This document shows, one piece after another, positions 36,560 to 46,899 of a stretch of 64,000 nt of DNA (its first letter is position 1; the number at the start of each line of letters is the position of its first letter). This DNA comes from Prostheceraeus crozeri (lineage: Eukaryota; Platyhelminthes; Polycladida; Euryleptidae): NCBI GenBank assembly GCA_907163375.1, contig CAJQUW010001976.1, positions 124,001-188,000 on the forward strand, in the 5' to 3' direction. The notes under the pieces are model-generated. The model was not told the origin of the DNA and searched no databases. It was given only the letters and a program-made list of their open reading frames with translations. Position numbers and translations under genes: made by a program.

Positions 36560-38631
36560 TGAACAGAAAGCCCTTCCGTTTGTAACTGATTTCAGTGCAA
36601 CGCCATCAGTGGCATTGTAGGTATAACGTCACCAATCTTTACTGATATTAAGGGATGCTTTTGTATTATCTTCGCTGGCTTTAGTGGTATATCGTTTACA
36701 TTGTAGCCATTGCAAAAATCGTCAGTGAACCTATATGTTGAGTCTGAACAATTGATATCAATTATCTTAATTAGGGCCATGATTACAAGTTGAAGTACTT
36801 GATGCAGACTTATGTACTTGTAGAGAAAAGGATGATGAATTATTGCTACAAAGATAAGTGGAGGGGTTTTTGCCCAGCAGCTATCCTATTAAACTTTTAT
36901 GATCAATAATGTGCAGTTCTGAGTTTTCCTATTTGTACAATACATGCTGATGGTAGACTCAAATGCAAACAGTCATAACTTTGAACTGCAAATAAGTTTG
37001 AGGCTTTTATTTTTTTAGTATTTTAGCATTACTTTAGTATTAGAAAGTTAGACGATGCACACTGCTCTGTAATTATCACAGAATATTTCAACACATTAAT
37101 CCCGACCTCCCGACTGCCCCTGAGGCTGTCTTAATCCCGAGATCCCGGGATCCGAGATCTCTAATCTTGATATCCAGCTTGCCCGTTGAGAGGGAAGGGG
37201 GCAAGATTTGGCCCATCGGAGATTTGGCTATTTTCTGAAATACTTTGAATTCGTTATGCGCTTTGCAGTAGCTTATTTGTCACGCATTTCTGACATACAA
37301 TGAAAGCACTTTTGACTTTGGTCCACTAAATGGTCAAATTAATGACCTTATTTCAAAAGTAGATATGCAACGAATATATCCATAATTTTGCATTATTTTT
37401 TTGGGTTTGGATATTTGAATTCAATTTGAAATGAAATTTACCGGTCAAATAACATCACATCGATAACCCAAGTGGGTCGATAACCCAATATGAATAAACA
37501 AAGACTATTGTGAGGATTGTGCAAACCTCATCCACGCTGCTCAGAAATGTATTAGCAATAATTCAAGTATGTGTAAGAAAATTATTTTCCAGTGGTGCAG
37601 CTTATCATGCAACAACCCCAGTAAACCCATTAAAACAGTCGAAGTCAATTTCATTTGCCTACAGTGAATTGGGAAGTGAGATGTATTTCGATGAATTAGA
37701 GAGAATTTGATGAATTCCCATGCAATGTGCTTCAGCTGTATTCAGATAGTAGAGTCAACATCTAGATTTCTCTGGAATGGCATGTATCACAGAAGTATAA
37801 CTCATGTCATAAATGGTAGCATGACAGGTTTCTTTAATTCTGAATTTCACTATTTGGCACAGAAACAGGAATTTTTCAAAAATTGTACAAGCTCACACTT
37901 TGAAATGAAATTTATAGACTGGAGATATATGATGCTGGAAAACAGGTGCCATTACAAAATTTGTCCCCTCACAGCTGGGCTTGTTAGAAAAAATGGCCCA
38001 ACGTGACAAAGTCTAAGCTTCGCATTTCTGAATTGAATTAACTTTTAGAACAACAAATAGATCTTCAATAGATGTTTAATGAACTGACGGTGGTTATAGC
38101 AGACAGACATTTTGTAAGTCGCTTGCAAGTACCATGTTTGGATAGAAAACTCAAGCACTTCCATCCTAACATGTTGCAAGAATTGAGCAGTAATAAAGAA
38201 ATCAATGTCATATCACTGCAACCATGAAATCATCATGTCAACGATAATTTTGAATATTGATTTGATTATTGGAACTTCTGATATTAATTGTCAGCTTTTA
38301 ATATGTTATGAATAGATATAATAATCAATAATTGTATGCATCAATTTGCTGATTCAATTAAATTACTACTAATTTTATAATGTAATTGAAATTACTATAT
38401 CATAGATGCATCTAAAGAACAATTCGACGAGCGATTGCAACGGAACAAGCAAAATAATCAAAAGTTATTTAAACAGAATAATTATTTCGTCGGTCTGGTC
38501 GCTTCAGCTGTATCATTTACAAAGAAAAATTCAAAGGTGTGGCAATACTATCAACATAAAATTGTATTTCAAGGTCAAGATATCTCTCACACAATTATGT
38601 AGCTAGAAGTAGAAATCTTGTAGGCCAGAAA
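36560..38631. other. No recognisable gene; two adjoining plus-strand open frames
   Basis: 37510-37710 and 37707-38006 overlap by a few bases and are open for 66 and 99 codons. The second has a protein-like look (FFNSEFHYLAQKQEFF, LENRCHYKICPLTAGL), but I recognise no family. They could be remnants of a transposon gene or chance frames. The rest is AT-rich. Confidence 0.35.
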
Positions 38632-39228
38632 TTACTGTGATATCGCTAATTCAGTCAAATTCAGTGAATGAAATTCTTGCTTCGTATTAATTAATTTTTC
38701 ATTGTTTGCGTTTCTTATTTCTACTGATTCTGCTATCTGTCTTGTAAATGCATCGCTGTTGTACACTTTGATAATATTCATTTTGACTTTAGTTATTTTG
38801 TTTTCATGTCTCTCTTTACAATGTTTCCACAAAACTGAATTATTATTTTTCTGTTGCAATTGCTGCGTATGTTCTTTCCCTCTAATCTTGTCATTTCTTG
38901 AAGTCTCACCAATGTATACTTAGTCATATTCTTCACATTTGATTTCATAAGTCGCTCCACCTTTGTTGCAAGGACCCTTACTTCCTGATTGGGATATTGG
39001 ACAGCATCGATCTTTGCATTTTTGACTTTTCAATAGATTTGATTTTTGCTATTTTCTTTTCAAAGAATTACCATCTTTTTCCGCAACTTTCATTTTTACT
39101 TTGCTTTTACGTATTTCACGTTCCATGATTCTTCTTAATTCGGAATTAGGTGATGGTGCACATAATACTGAATCAACGTTCCCTCTTCTGAACCACTTTG
39201 ACTTTTTATTTTATTTGTTCTTCATTCT
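38632..39228 (-). mobile_element. Penelope-like retroelement remnant: linker and GIY-YIG endonuclease
   Basis: The minus strand encodes, in order, a linker typical of Penelope-like elements (WFRRGNVDSVLCAPSPNSEL), a Cys-rich approach (CKDRCCPIS, GPCNKGGATYEIKC), then the GIY-YIG endonuclease core (VYIGETSRNDKIRGKEH, LWKHCKERH, TRQIAESVEI, LINTKQEF). This is the C-terminal part of a single-ORF Penelope-like element. The reverse transcriptase part is not seen. The copy is broken and old. An hAT element starts about 100 bases beyond its edge. Confidence 0.8.
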
Positions 39229-39332
39229 TTCATGTTTTCACTAGTATTTATCACGTAATTTTATAATGATGATGCCTTTTTCCCTTTTTAAATCTAATTA
39301 TAAACCAAAACAGGAAAATTATGGCTTTTGAT

Positions 39333-42300
39333 CAAGGTTGGGTCTAATCTTGGGGTGCACCCCAAGACCGAAGACCGAGATTGATCTTGGGTATAATCTT
39401 GGGTGTCACCCAAGATTTGACCCAAGATTGACCAGATTTCAGTAAAAGATGTACAACTGGCAATTCTTGAAGACAGACTTTGAAATTTATTTTGTTGATA
39501 CGAAGCATACGAGTACTTTTCTATTAGCATATTTATCCATCGTCTTGGCTTGATATTCGTCATTGGCTTACAACATTCGGCCGATATTCAGCTTTGATTC
39601 AATGTTGATAGCCAAACATCTGATAATTCTACAGGCCTATCTTATTTCGAATATATTTGGTTATTAAACACGGTATCAAACAAGAGTATACACTACGTGG
39701 AGTATGAACACGAGTTAAATACATTTACATTAAAAACCACGATCCTATCAAACTCTTAAAAGCAATATCCTACTGTTCGAATAATACGCCCTCATTCAGA
39801 AGATAGGTCGTCTCACACATACCTCTATTGAGCGAGTGGCGCTAGCGTTTGTATGACATCGAGTGAATGATTGGCATTTGTGCATGTGGGAGAGCTGTCG
39901 TCACTGGCGTTTGATCCGTCTCTCTCTCTCAAAGAAGGATGCACGAACATCTTCACAATTTAATATGCTTACAAAGTTAATCAACACAAACTCGAAAGAT
40001 CAACTTCAAAGAAATAACATTACATTAGCATGGGCATCAATTGGATGGTCTTTTCGAGGAATAGATAACTCGAAGTTTCGTGATGCTTTTGGATTTACCA
40101 TCCCCAAAAATTTCGATCGAAAGGCACTCTCCTTAAACCCTACAGAAATGGCATCCAAACTGAAGCATGAGTTTTTCGACAAATTCTGCGGCCGTGATGT
40201 TTTTTTACTAGTTGATGGTGGTACACTTAACCGTAAACGACATCTCAACGTATCGGTGGCGGTTGACAGCGAATGACAGTTCATCAGAATGAGGAAAATG
40301 GGAGCTGATGAGGTTCAAGAAGTTTTGATGAGCGTTATCAAAGAGCTCGGAGATGAAAAGCTGTACGTCTTCTGTATCGTAGCCGACAATGCTTCGTCGA
40401 TGCAAAACGCTCTGAATAGTATTCAGGAGATAAGTGAAGATGAAGATGGCGACAATGTGAATAGTGACTCGATATTTGTTCCTGAAACAGACGATGGAGA
40501 GAACGAACTTCATGTTCTAAGAGGTACGGACAAAACATCTGTTGCTATGGGTATATTCTCCGTTCGTTGTGCGTCACATAGCTTTCAATTACTCCTCAAA
40601 GACATTGGAAACACCGTCGATTTTGTCACAACTGCTCAAGAGGCGGACTCTACATTATGCGAGCATTTCTCCAGATCACCTGAGCGTGAGCAACAGCTAA
40701 TAGCAATCCAAAATGCAAATGGTGTAGCAAATCCCAAAGTACTAGTGCGTGTTGGCGATACTCGTTGGAATAGCCGAATCGACGCGTGGTGGAGAGACTT
40801 AGATCTCAAAGATTACATCAAATTAGTCTTCGATCCCCTAACTTCGGCTCAGTGGGATTCCATTAAGAAAGCAGTTATCCTGTGTGAGCCTATTGGTGTT
40901 GCAACGGACCGAGTGCAAAGTGACTCGTCATCAAGCATTGTATTGATGTACGAAATCGAGGAAATCTTTCGACACTTTCGTCGTTTGGAGATGTTGATTG
41001 ATTCCGATCTCAACCATGGGGCAAGTATTGCACGTCAACAATTCGAGCGTCGCATTGAGAAAAACTTTACTTGTGATTTATCTAAATGCAAAAAATTCCT
41101 GGATCACCATGAGCATCAGCGGAAGCTGTCAGGAGAAGAGAGAACCGAATTATGTGACCTTCTTGTCAAGTATGCAACTACTTGGGCGAAGCGAAGAGGA
41201 AAACAAGTAGACATGAGCCTCTTTGTAAGTCACTTGGGAGAATTCATCACAAGAGATCTGATCCCTGAGACTGTATATAAAACATCTGAAGAATACTCAA
41301 CGAAATTTGTATCTTACTGGACTTCGAAAGCCGTTTCTTGGTGTGACGCATCACGTTTCGCGTTGTCAATTGGCAGATGTGCTATTACTGAGGCTGCAGT
41401 AGAGCGGAGTTTTTCGAGACAGTCAATCGTTTATACTGCATTGAGAAACAGAATGCATGAAAGCTCAACCGAAAGTCAAGTTTATCTATCAATGAACTAT
41501 GATAAAATAAAACAGAGTAATACAAAATGTAAGAGAAAACTTGAATCAATACGAGAAAGCAGTTCTTCCGAGTCTGAGTCAAAGAAAAGAAAATTTCACA
41601 AGCTTCTGGAAAAGTATCCGAGTGATAAATCAAGTGAGTCTTTGGTTGAAAACGTTGCAGATGATAATTTCACAAACCATACTTATACATGCTCAGTCTG
41701 CAAAAAGGCGTACCGGGAAGGATTGAAGTGTCATATTTGTGGATCATGGGCGCACCAATCTTGCGGCATATGTGGAAAGAAATATTTTTTCTGTGATGAT
41801 TGTACATAACTCGAAAGATTCTTTTGTAGAATACGTTGATATTTTTATATAGAACTCGTAAAATTTTTGTTTTAACGATTGCAGTGAAGTGTCAGATGAT
41901 ACAATAAATTCGTGTTTTGTAATCATGATCTTCTTAGTATACCTCCTTCTATACATAGTATATAGGCCTACATTTATAGGCTTATTATTTTAATATATTC
42001 AAATTAATACAAATATCAATTCATTCTTAAAACAGTTCAATATGTTTATATATAAAAAGACCTGAAAATATGATGTAATGATGGTAAGTGTATATAAATG
42101 AAGAATGAAAAATATATCTAGAAAATACACGGACTTGTGGTGATAATATGAAATTCATAAAAAGGAAACCAATAAATTAATCACGGGTTAGCCTATATAC
42201 ATAAGCTTACGGTATATCTATACTTCATTAGTGTATTATTATAGTTTTCTGTCAGAACTTGACCTATTTTACAGGGCTTTAAATGTTTATGCTAATAAAA

Positions 42301-42819
42301 GCAAATGATCAAAAGCTTAACATTGTATTAAGCATTCATCATTTCTTAGTTTTTACATATGCAGCATAAATGAAGCACAGTGTAGGCCTAAATAATATTA
42401 ACAGTTTTATAAATATAATAACGGTAACCTATACAAAAATGATAATTAGGCTAATTATTATTAGATGGTGTAAGACATAGGCATATGTTTGATTACCATG
42501 TGTAGATATAATTTTGACTCAAAACGACTACAATAATCAAGTGTAGACAAATACACATTTAGGCCAAATATTGTTAAGTACTCAAAATGTTAGATTCTTT
42601 GATTTGGTTGCAGGTGCTAACATACTGATTTCAAGGACTACGACTTTTTTGGTTTTCCGGGTAAATTCTACATAGGCCTACAAGTATCTATTACACTTGT
42701 ATTTTTTACATTATATATTTTTTAGTCTTGGGTTTTAAATCTTGGGTGTCACCCAACATCCTGGTTTGGCACCCCCAGTTCCTTGGGTCCCCCCCAAGAT
42801 CACCCAAGATCCAACCTTG
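39333..42819 (+). mobile_element. hAT-superfamily DNA transposon, nearly complete (3487 bp)
   Basis: The ends are CAAGGTTGG...CCAACCTTG, which fit the YARNG start known for hAT elements. They are flanked by a perfect 7-bp duplication TTTTGAT (39326-39332 and 42820-42826). Just inside both ends lie several copies of ACCCAAGAT and the palindrome CTTGGGTGTCACCCAAG (39398-39414, with a one-base variant at 42741-42757), probably transposase binding sites. The transposase frame is at 39863-41809, and AT-rich non-coding DNA fills 41810-42720. It looks whole apart from one in-frame stop in the transposase, so it is probably a recent insertion. Confidence 0.88.
39863..41809 (+). pseudogene. hAT transposase with C-terminal PHD-like zinc finger, one in-frame stop
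   Basis: One frame of about 648 codons is broken only by TGA at 40274-40276, and both sides read in the same frame. The first ATG is 39884, and 39965 (MLTKLINTN) is another candidate. Catalytic landmarks are all present: the first Asp in LLVDGGTLNRKRHLNV, the second in CIVADNASSMQNAL, the CASHSFQLLLKD motif, VGDTRWNSRIDAWW, and the Glu in ITEAAVERSFSRQS within the C-terminal dimerisation region. After this comes a basic/Ser linker and a Cys-rich tail, CSVCKKAYREGLKCHICG and WAHQSCGICGKKYFFCDDCT. Its spacing is C-x2-C-x9-C-x2-C-x4-H-x2-C-x9-C-x2-C, the C4HC3 order of PHD fingers. No N-terminal BED finger is visible. It may sit in an upstream exon or be absent. The stop may inactivate it. Confidence 0.88.
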
Positions 42820-42826
42820 TTTTGAT

Positions 42827-43440
42827 TACCATTTCCATATATTTGCATTCGTTATATAACAGATTGAAGATTCTTGAAGACATTTTATGTAGAGCAATCT
42901 ATTCCTTTATTTTCGCGATTATGGTTTGCATGATTTCTTTGCCACAGTTGCATTTTCATTAAATGTGATTCATTTAAGCAAAAACATAGCAGAATGAATT
43001 TTAATACAAATTAAGTTTGGAGTATGAAGTTTGGAAATCAGTATTATTGGAATGAGAGATGCAGACAATGCAACCTGCAATTTTTACACAATCTGATTGC
43101 GCATTATTCTTCTAGAATATGCATCAGCTCGGTAAGGCCAAATCTGAATAAATGAATTATAGCACATTGACTCCCTAGGCAGGGCTTACAAATATTCTTA
43201 CACGCGGCAAAACTTGTAAGGACTGCAACAACACCGATAAACATCTACAACACCATTAACTGGACGCAGTGATAAGAAATCATAGCTGGAAGTCGGTCCA
43301 CCCACCTCGATCGGCGGCAAATAAAAGAGAACCAGTTAAGTATGGTGTCTCCATTAACGGAGCTTTCAGTTATCTACTCCAAGCCATCTTTGTCCGAATG
43401 AATTTATTCTGCACTCTGGAAGGGTGTAGTCGTTATAAGG
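42827..43440. other. AT-rich DNA right of the hAT element, no gene seen
   Basis: Nothing was recognised on either strand. It should be the other half of the sequence the hAT element split. Confidence 0.4.
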
Positions 43441-43458
43441 GTGTATTGACGTGAACAT

Positions 43459-43911
43459 GGTCGTTGAGCTAGCACGCAAATTGAAAAAAAATCATAATTG
43501 TCTGATAGAAATTTTTGTTCAGATAAATTAGAAAAATTATGAATAGGCTATAAACATTGTGTGCATTGAATAGAATTCTCTGCATCACTTTTAATCTACT
43601 CTTCATTGAACATCTGGGACCCTGCCAGTGGCCATCCTTTTGATAGGTTGATGCATTGATATGTTTTGAATGTCTTCTTTCCCTCGATTGTAGATTACTC
43701 ATGGATGGGCATAAAATTTGCTTCTATGCTCAGACAGACAGTCGGTGACTTCCATATTGCAAATATAAGCGCAATTCAAACATGCTAAAAGTAAGTAATC
43801 AGCTTTACAAATACTACCGCATATCTTGTTTGCCGGTCGGGAAAACAATTTTGAAAATGAGCCGCGGGCCCGCAACAGAAGAGTTCGCGGGCCGCAGGTT
43901 GCCGATCCCTG
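43459..43911 (-). mobile_element. Second hAT-type end, possible short non-autonomous copy
   Basis: The minus strand from 43911 reads CAGGGATCGGCAACCTGCGG and continues CCCGCGAACTC. This is the terminal sequence style of a widespread hAT group. GTGAACAC follows it at 43912-43919, and GTGAACAT at 43451-43458 could be the other half of an 8-bp duplication, with a poorly matching start (GGTCGTTGAGC). The right end is convincing and the left boundary is tentative. Confidence 0.5.
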
Positions 43912-43919
43912 GTGAACAC

Positions 43920-45255
43920 CGTCATTTGAAGAGTGAAAAGTAATAACTGCATCGTCGCTTCTACTCGTGATAGCTCGTCCATAGCGGAATCGTGTGACAC
44001 CAGGTCTCGTGGAGGTCGCAGTACGTGAAGCAGCATCCAGTCCTCACTTTGAATCAAGTACTCTGCGAACTGCAAGTAGCTCCTCCAACACGCGCCTGAT
44101 CACCAATTCTCGGAGAAAGTCAAACGAAGGATAAAGGAATTTGCAGATGCAGGTGATGGACAAAGGGTTTAACTTTATTAATGAAACTCACTGAAACGTT
44201 GGTGATGTCAGCCTTCCGAAGACAATTACACAACAGTGTCCTCCACCTTATTCACTGTATCTCCTTACGCTGAGCATAGTGGAAAAGCGCATCCCACAGC
44301 GGAAGGTTTCCGTGAAGAGAAGTTTGACGAAAGCATTGGATCAACATCACGAGCAAGTTCCTCAAGCAATAAAAACCATTCTATGCCAACTTTCGGAACA
44401 GTGTGTCGTTGATCATTCCCGAGTACATGCATGTGGTGATTACTTCGGACATTTACAGCGGCATTTGCCACCGCTTGTTCCTTGAAGCAGAATTTTTTGA
44501 TGCAAACGATTGAGATTCATGCTTATGCATGGACAATTTCACTGTTTTTTCTATTATTTATTTCATGTTGCAGATGTTCATCAATATGACTTTTGATTAA
44601 TTAATGTGGTTGAAATGCTAGGTAGTTGCATTCTTTGTAGCATATTAACTCAATGAAATCTATGTGGTTCATTGTGACTCCTGATGATTCTTTAATTATA
44701 CATGACTAGCTGTTGTTAAATTTGCATTTGACTAATCAGTCATTACTACTATGGCAATTTTTTGATGACATGTCATACTTTTGTCATATTGATAGGGGTA
44801 AGGTAATATTGTCATATTTTCTTTGTCTCATCAAATTTAGTCACATTTTAGTCATTTTTCTGTAGTTTTAGATGGCTAGAGTTGTCGGGAAGAGGGGATA
44901 GAAAATGACCGATGTTTGCAGAATGACGCAATATTTGTCTTCTAACAGCGCAATGCAGTTTGAGGACAGTTCCAATGCATGCATTGCCTACAGATGTGAA
45001 TGTTACCGGCGGCGCCAGGATTGGTTCGTTTGTCGTCTGCCTTTCCTTGCCAACCAACCGCTGCTTCGGTAGCATTGTTCTTCATGTTGAAGAAGATGTT
45101 ATGCAAAGACCGACCTCTGTTGACATCAAATGTAATAAAAACATTACTGTTTTGTACAAAGTTGTAAATAGGTATATTTTGGTAGAATCTTGAAATAAAT
45201 CGTTTTCTTTGTCACAAATTGAACCTTCTAACTTTTTTTCTGAAAATGTTTTAGA
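43920..45255. other. No recognisable gene; scattered open frames
   Basis: 44080-44490 and 44880-45190 have above-average GC and protein-like short frames (SLIIPEYMHVVITSDIYSG on the plus strand near 44400). No family or splice structure could be assigned. An AATAAA occurs near 45194. These may be remnants of an older transposon. Confidence 0.3.
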
Positions 45256-45261
45256 CTGAAT

Positions 45262-45718
45262 ATTTTAGAGCCGAATGGATAAACGGTGCTAAAAGAAGCA
45301 GAACTGGAACTGATTATTTGGAATCAGCACTATTTGATTGCTCCATCTGACTCCTAATTTACCACATAAAGATATCGCACAATTGTTGAAAATGATATAT
45401 GGAAATCATAATTTGGCGGTAAGAACAGGAAGTTATAGAAATAGGTTAGAATATGAAGAAAGAATATGTTGTTTGTGCATTGATAGAGCAATATAAACTG
45501 TAGTTCATTTCATTTGTGAGTGTTCAGTTTACGGAGATATCAGATCACGTTACACACCATTTCTTATTAATGTTTCGAAGCTAGATTTCTATGGTATGCT
45601 ACAAAAACTAAATATAGTAAGCGTTACAAAATTAAGTAAATACATCAAAGCTGCAAATGACGTCAGAACAAACGCTATCTGCAATCACACAAATCCGGTT
45701 GGAACAGTGATTGATTAA
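45262..45718 (+). mobile_element. LINE fragment: C-terminal end of a reverse transcriptase ORF
   Basis: The plus strand carries LAVRTGSYRNRLEYEERICC then LCIDRAI, a stop, and TVVHFICECSVYGDIRSRY. This C-x2-C...H-x4-C pattern lies near the C-terminus of many non-LTR retrotransposon polyproteins. The frame then runs on through MLQKLNIVSVTKLSKYIKAA to a stop near 45718. Upstream residues (RAEWINGAKRSRTG) appear in another frame, so there is at least one frameshift and one internal stop. It is a 5'-truncated fossil. Confidence 0.6.
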
Positions 45719-45901
45719 GTGAATGCTACTTACCTATATGCCACAAAGAGCGAGACATCGCATTAGAAATCTCAGTTTAATTTACGAAATCTAGCTCATT
45801 CGAGGTCCGGAACAATTTTATCAACTTAACGTGGTGTTTAACAATTTACGCTCCTTTACAAGTGGGATCATTTACATTACTCTTTATTGATTTGATTCAT
45901 G

Positions 45902-45902
45902 T

Positions 45903-45930
<28 letters not shown>
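45902..45930. repeat. (TA)n microsatellite
   Basis: An uninterrupted TA run. Similar runs lie at about 46309-46324 and 46815-46838, near the same transposon debris. Confidence 0.9.
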
Positions 45931-45935
<5 letters not shown>

Positions 45936-45944
45936 CTGACTGTT

Positions 45945-46148
45945 TATAGACAGCACGTAAATCATCCCATGAGTGCTCCACTAAGTGTTAGCAAACACAT
46001 ATCTAGGTGTGCCAAAGATATTGCTGACCCTAAATTCATGGTGCTCCCATTGTATCAACTACATTATAGTGCATGTAAAGCGGAGAGGGAAAGGCATGAA
46101 CGAAAATTCATTTTGAAATTTAAGCCATCCCTTAACGCTAGTAGATAG
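45945..46148 (+). mobile_element. Possible GIY-YIG tail of a second Penelope-like element
   Basis: The frame YRQHVNHPMSAPLSVSKHIS...FMVLPLYQL...ERHERKFILKFKPSLNASR ends in a stop. The order (hydrophobic strand, then RE-x2-FI-x2-F-x-P-x-LN) resembles the C-terminal end of GIY-YIG endonucleases. Such domains occur in Penelope-like elements and some other retroelements. It is a short broken fossil and the family call is tentative. Confidence 0.4.
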
Positions 46149-46899
46149 TGTGATATTTTTGTTTTGATATCATTTAGCATAATTTGTCTGACGAGATGGA
46201 CAAGTACTCCATCGAAAGCGCTAGCCAATAAATTATTTAAATTTATTTCTCATTGACCTATTGGTTTACTTTATTGATTTTTATATATTTATATTTTATT
46301 ATTTTTTATATATATATATATATATTAAAGAAATAGTGCCCATAGTCTTTGAAATTTCCGTGTTCAAGAGATTCACAGGTTTCAGCATGTTTTTTACATC
46401 TCAAGCGAACAAAGATATGTAACGGATAAAACAGGAAAAAATCTAAAATTAAAATTTAAAATTCGTGGTTACATCGGATGGTGTCATTCACAAATTTCAA
46501 GGTCATCAACAGCAGCAGCAAAGATGCAAAGAATAAATGAATAAAAAAATAATTTTACATATTCTTCTACAAATTTAGGGATAGATTCATAGAGTCCCGT
46601 TCATTCATTCAGCTATTGTTCGATTTCTATAATAGAATAGATTCCTGATGTCTAGGGTACCTAGTGTTGAGACGTCTTGAGAAATTATCTTGAGAGGAGG
46701 TGATGAACATTGCAAGCTAAATTTCAGAAGGCGTGTTCAAGTGGTTTCAAGTGTTCATGTCAATTCAACCTGAAATGCCTGACCGAGCTGCCGATGTAGC
46801 ACTTGTCACAGTGCTATATATATATATATATATATATAGAGGCTACTCGATTACATGAATGCATTACACAATAAATATTCTGTTCCGGACCTCGTAATA

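Larger units (their letters stand above)
45801..46894. repeat. 14-bp inverted repeats flanking 1.1 kb
   Basis: CGAGGTCCGGAACA at 45801-45814 is exactly inverted at 46881-46894 (TGTTCCGGACCTCG). The enclosed segment holds three TA-repeat tracts and a Penelope-like fragment. It may be a mobile element's ends, or inverted copies of a shared terminal motif. Confidence 0.45.

Noticed and set aside
36252-36620. 122-codon plus-strand open frame
   Set aside because: It runs straight across the MITE with inverted ends at 36349-36556 and matches no protein.
44080-45190. Multi-exon host gene from scattered protein-like frames
   Set aside because: Frames are short, change strand, and lack consistent splice signals or a known family.
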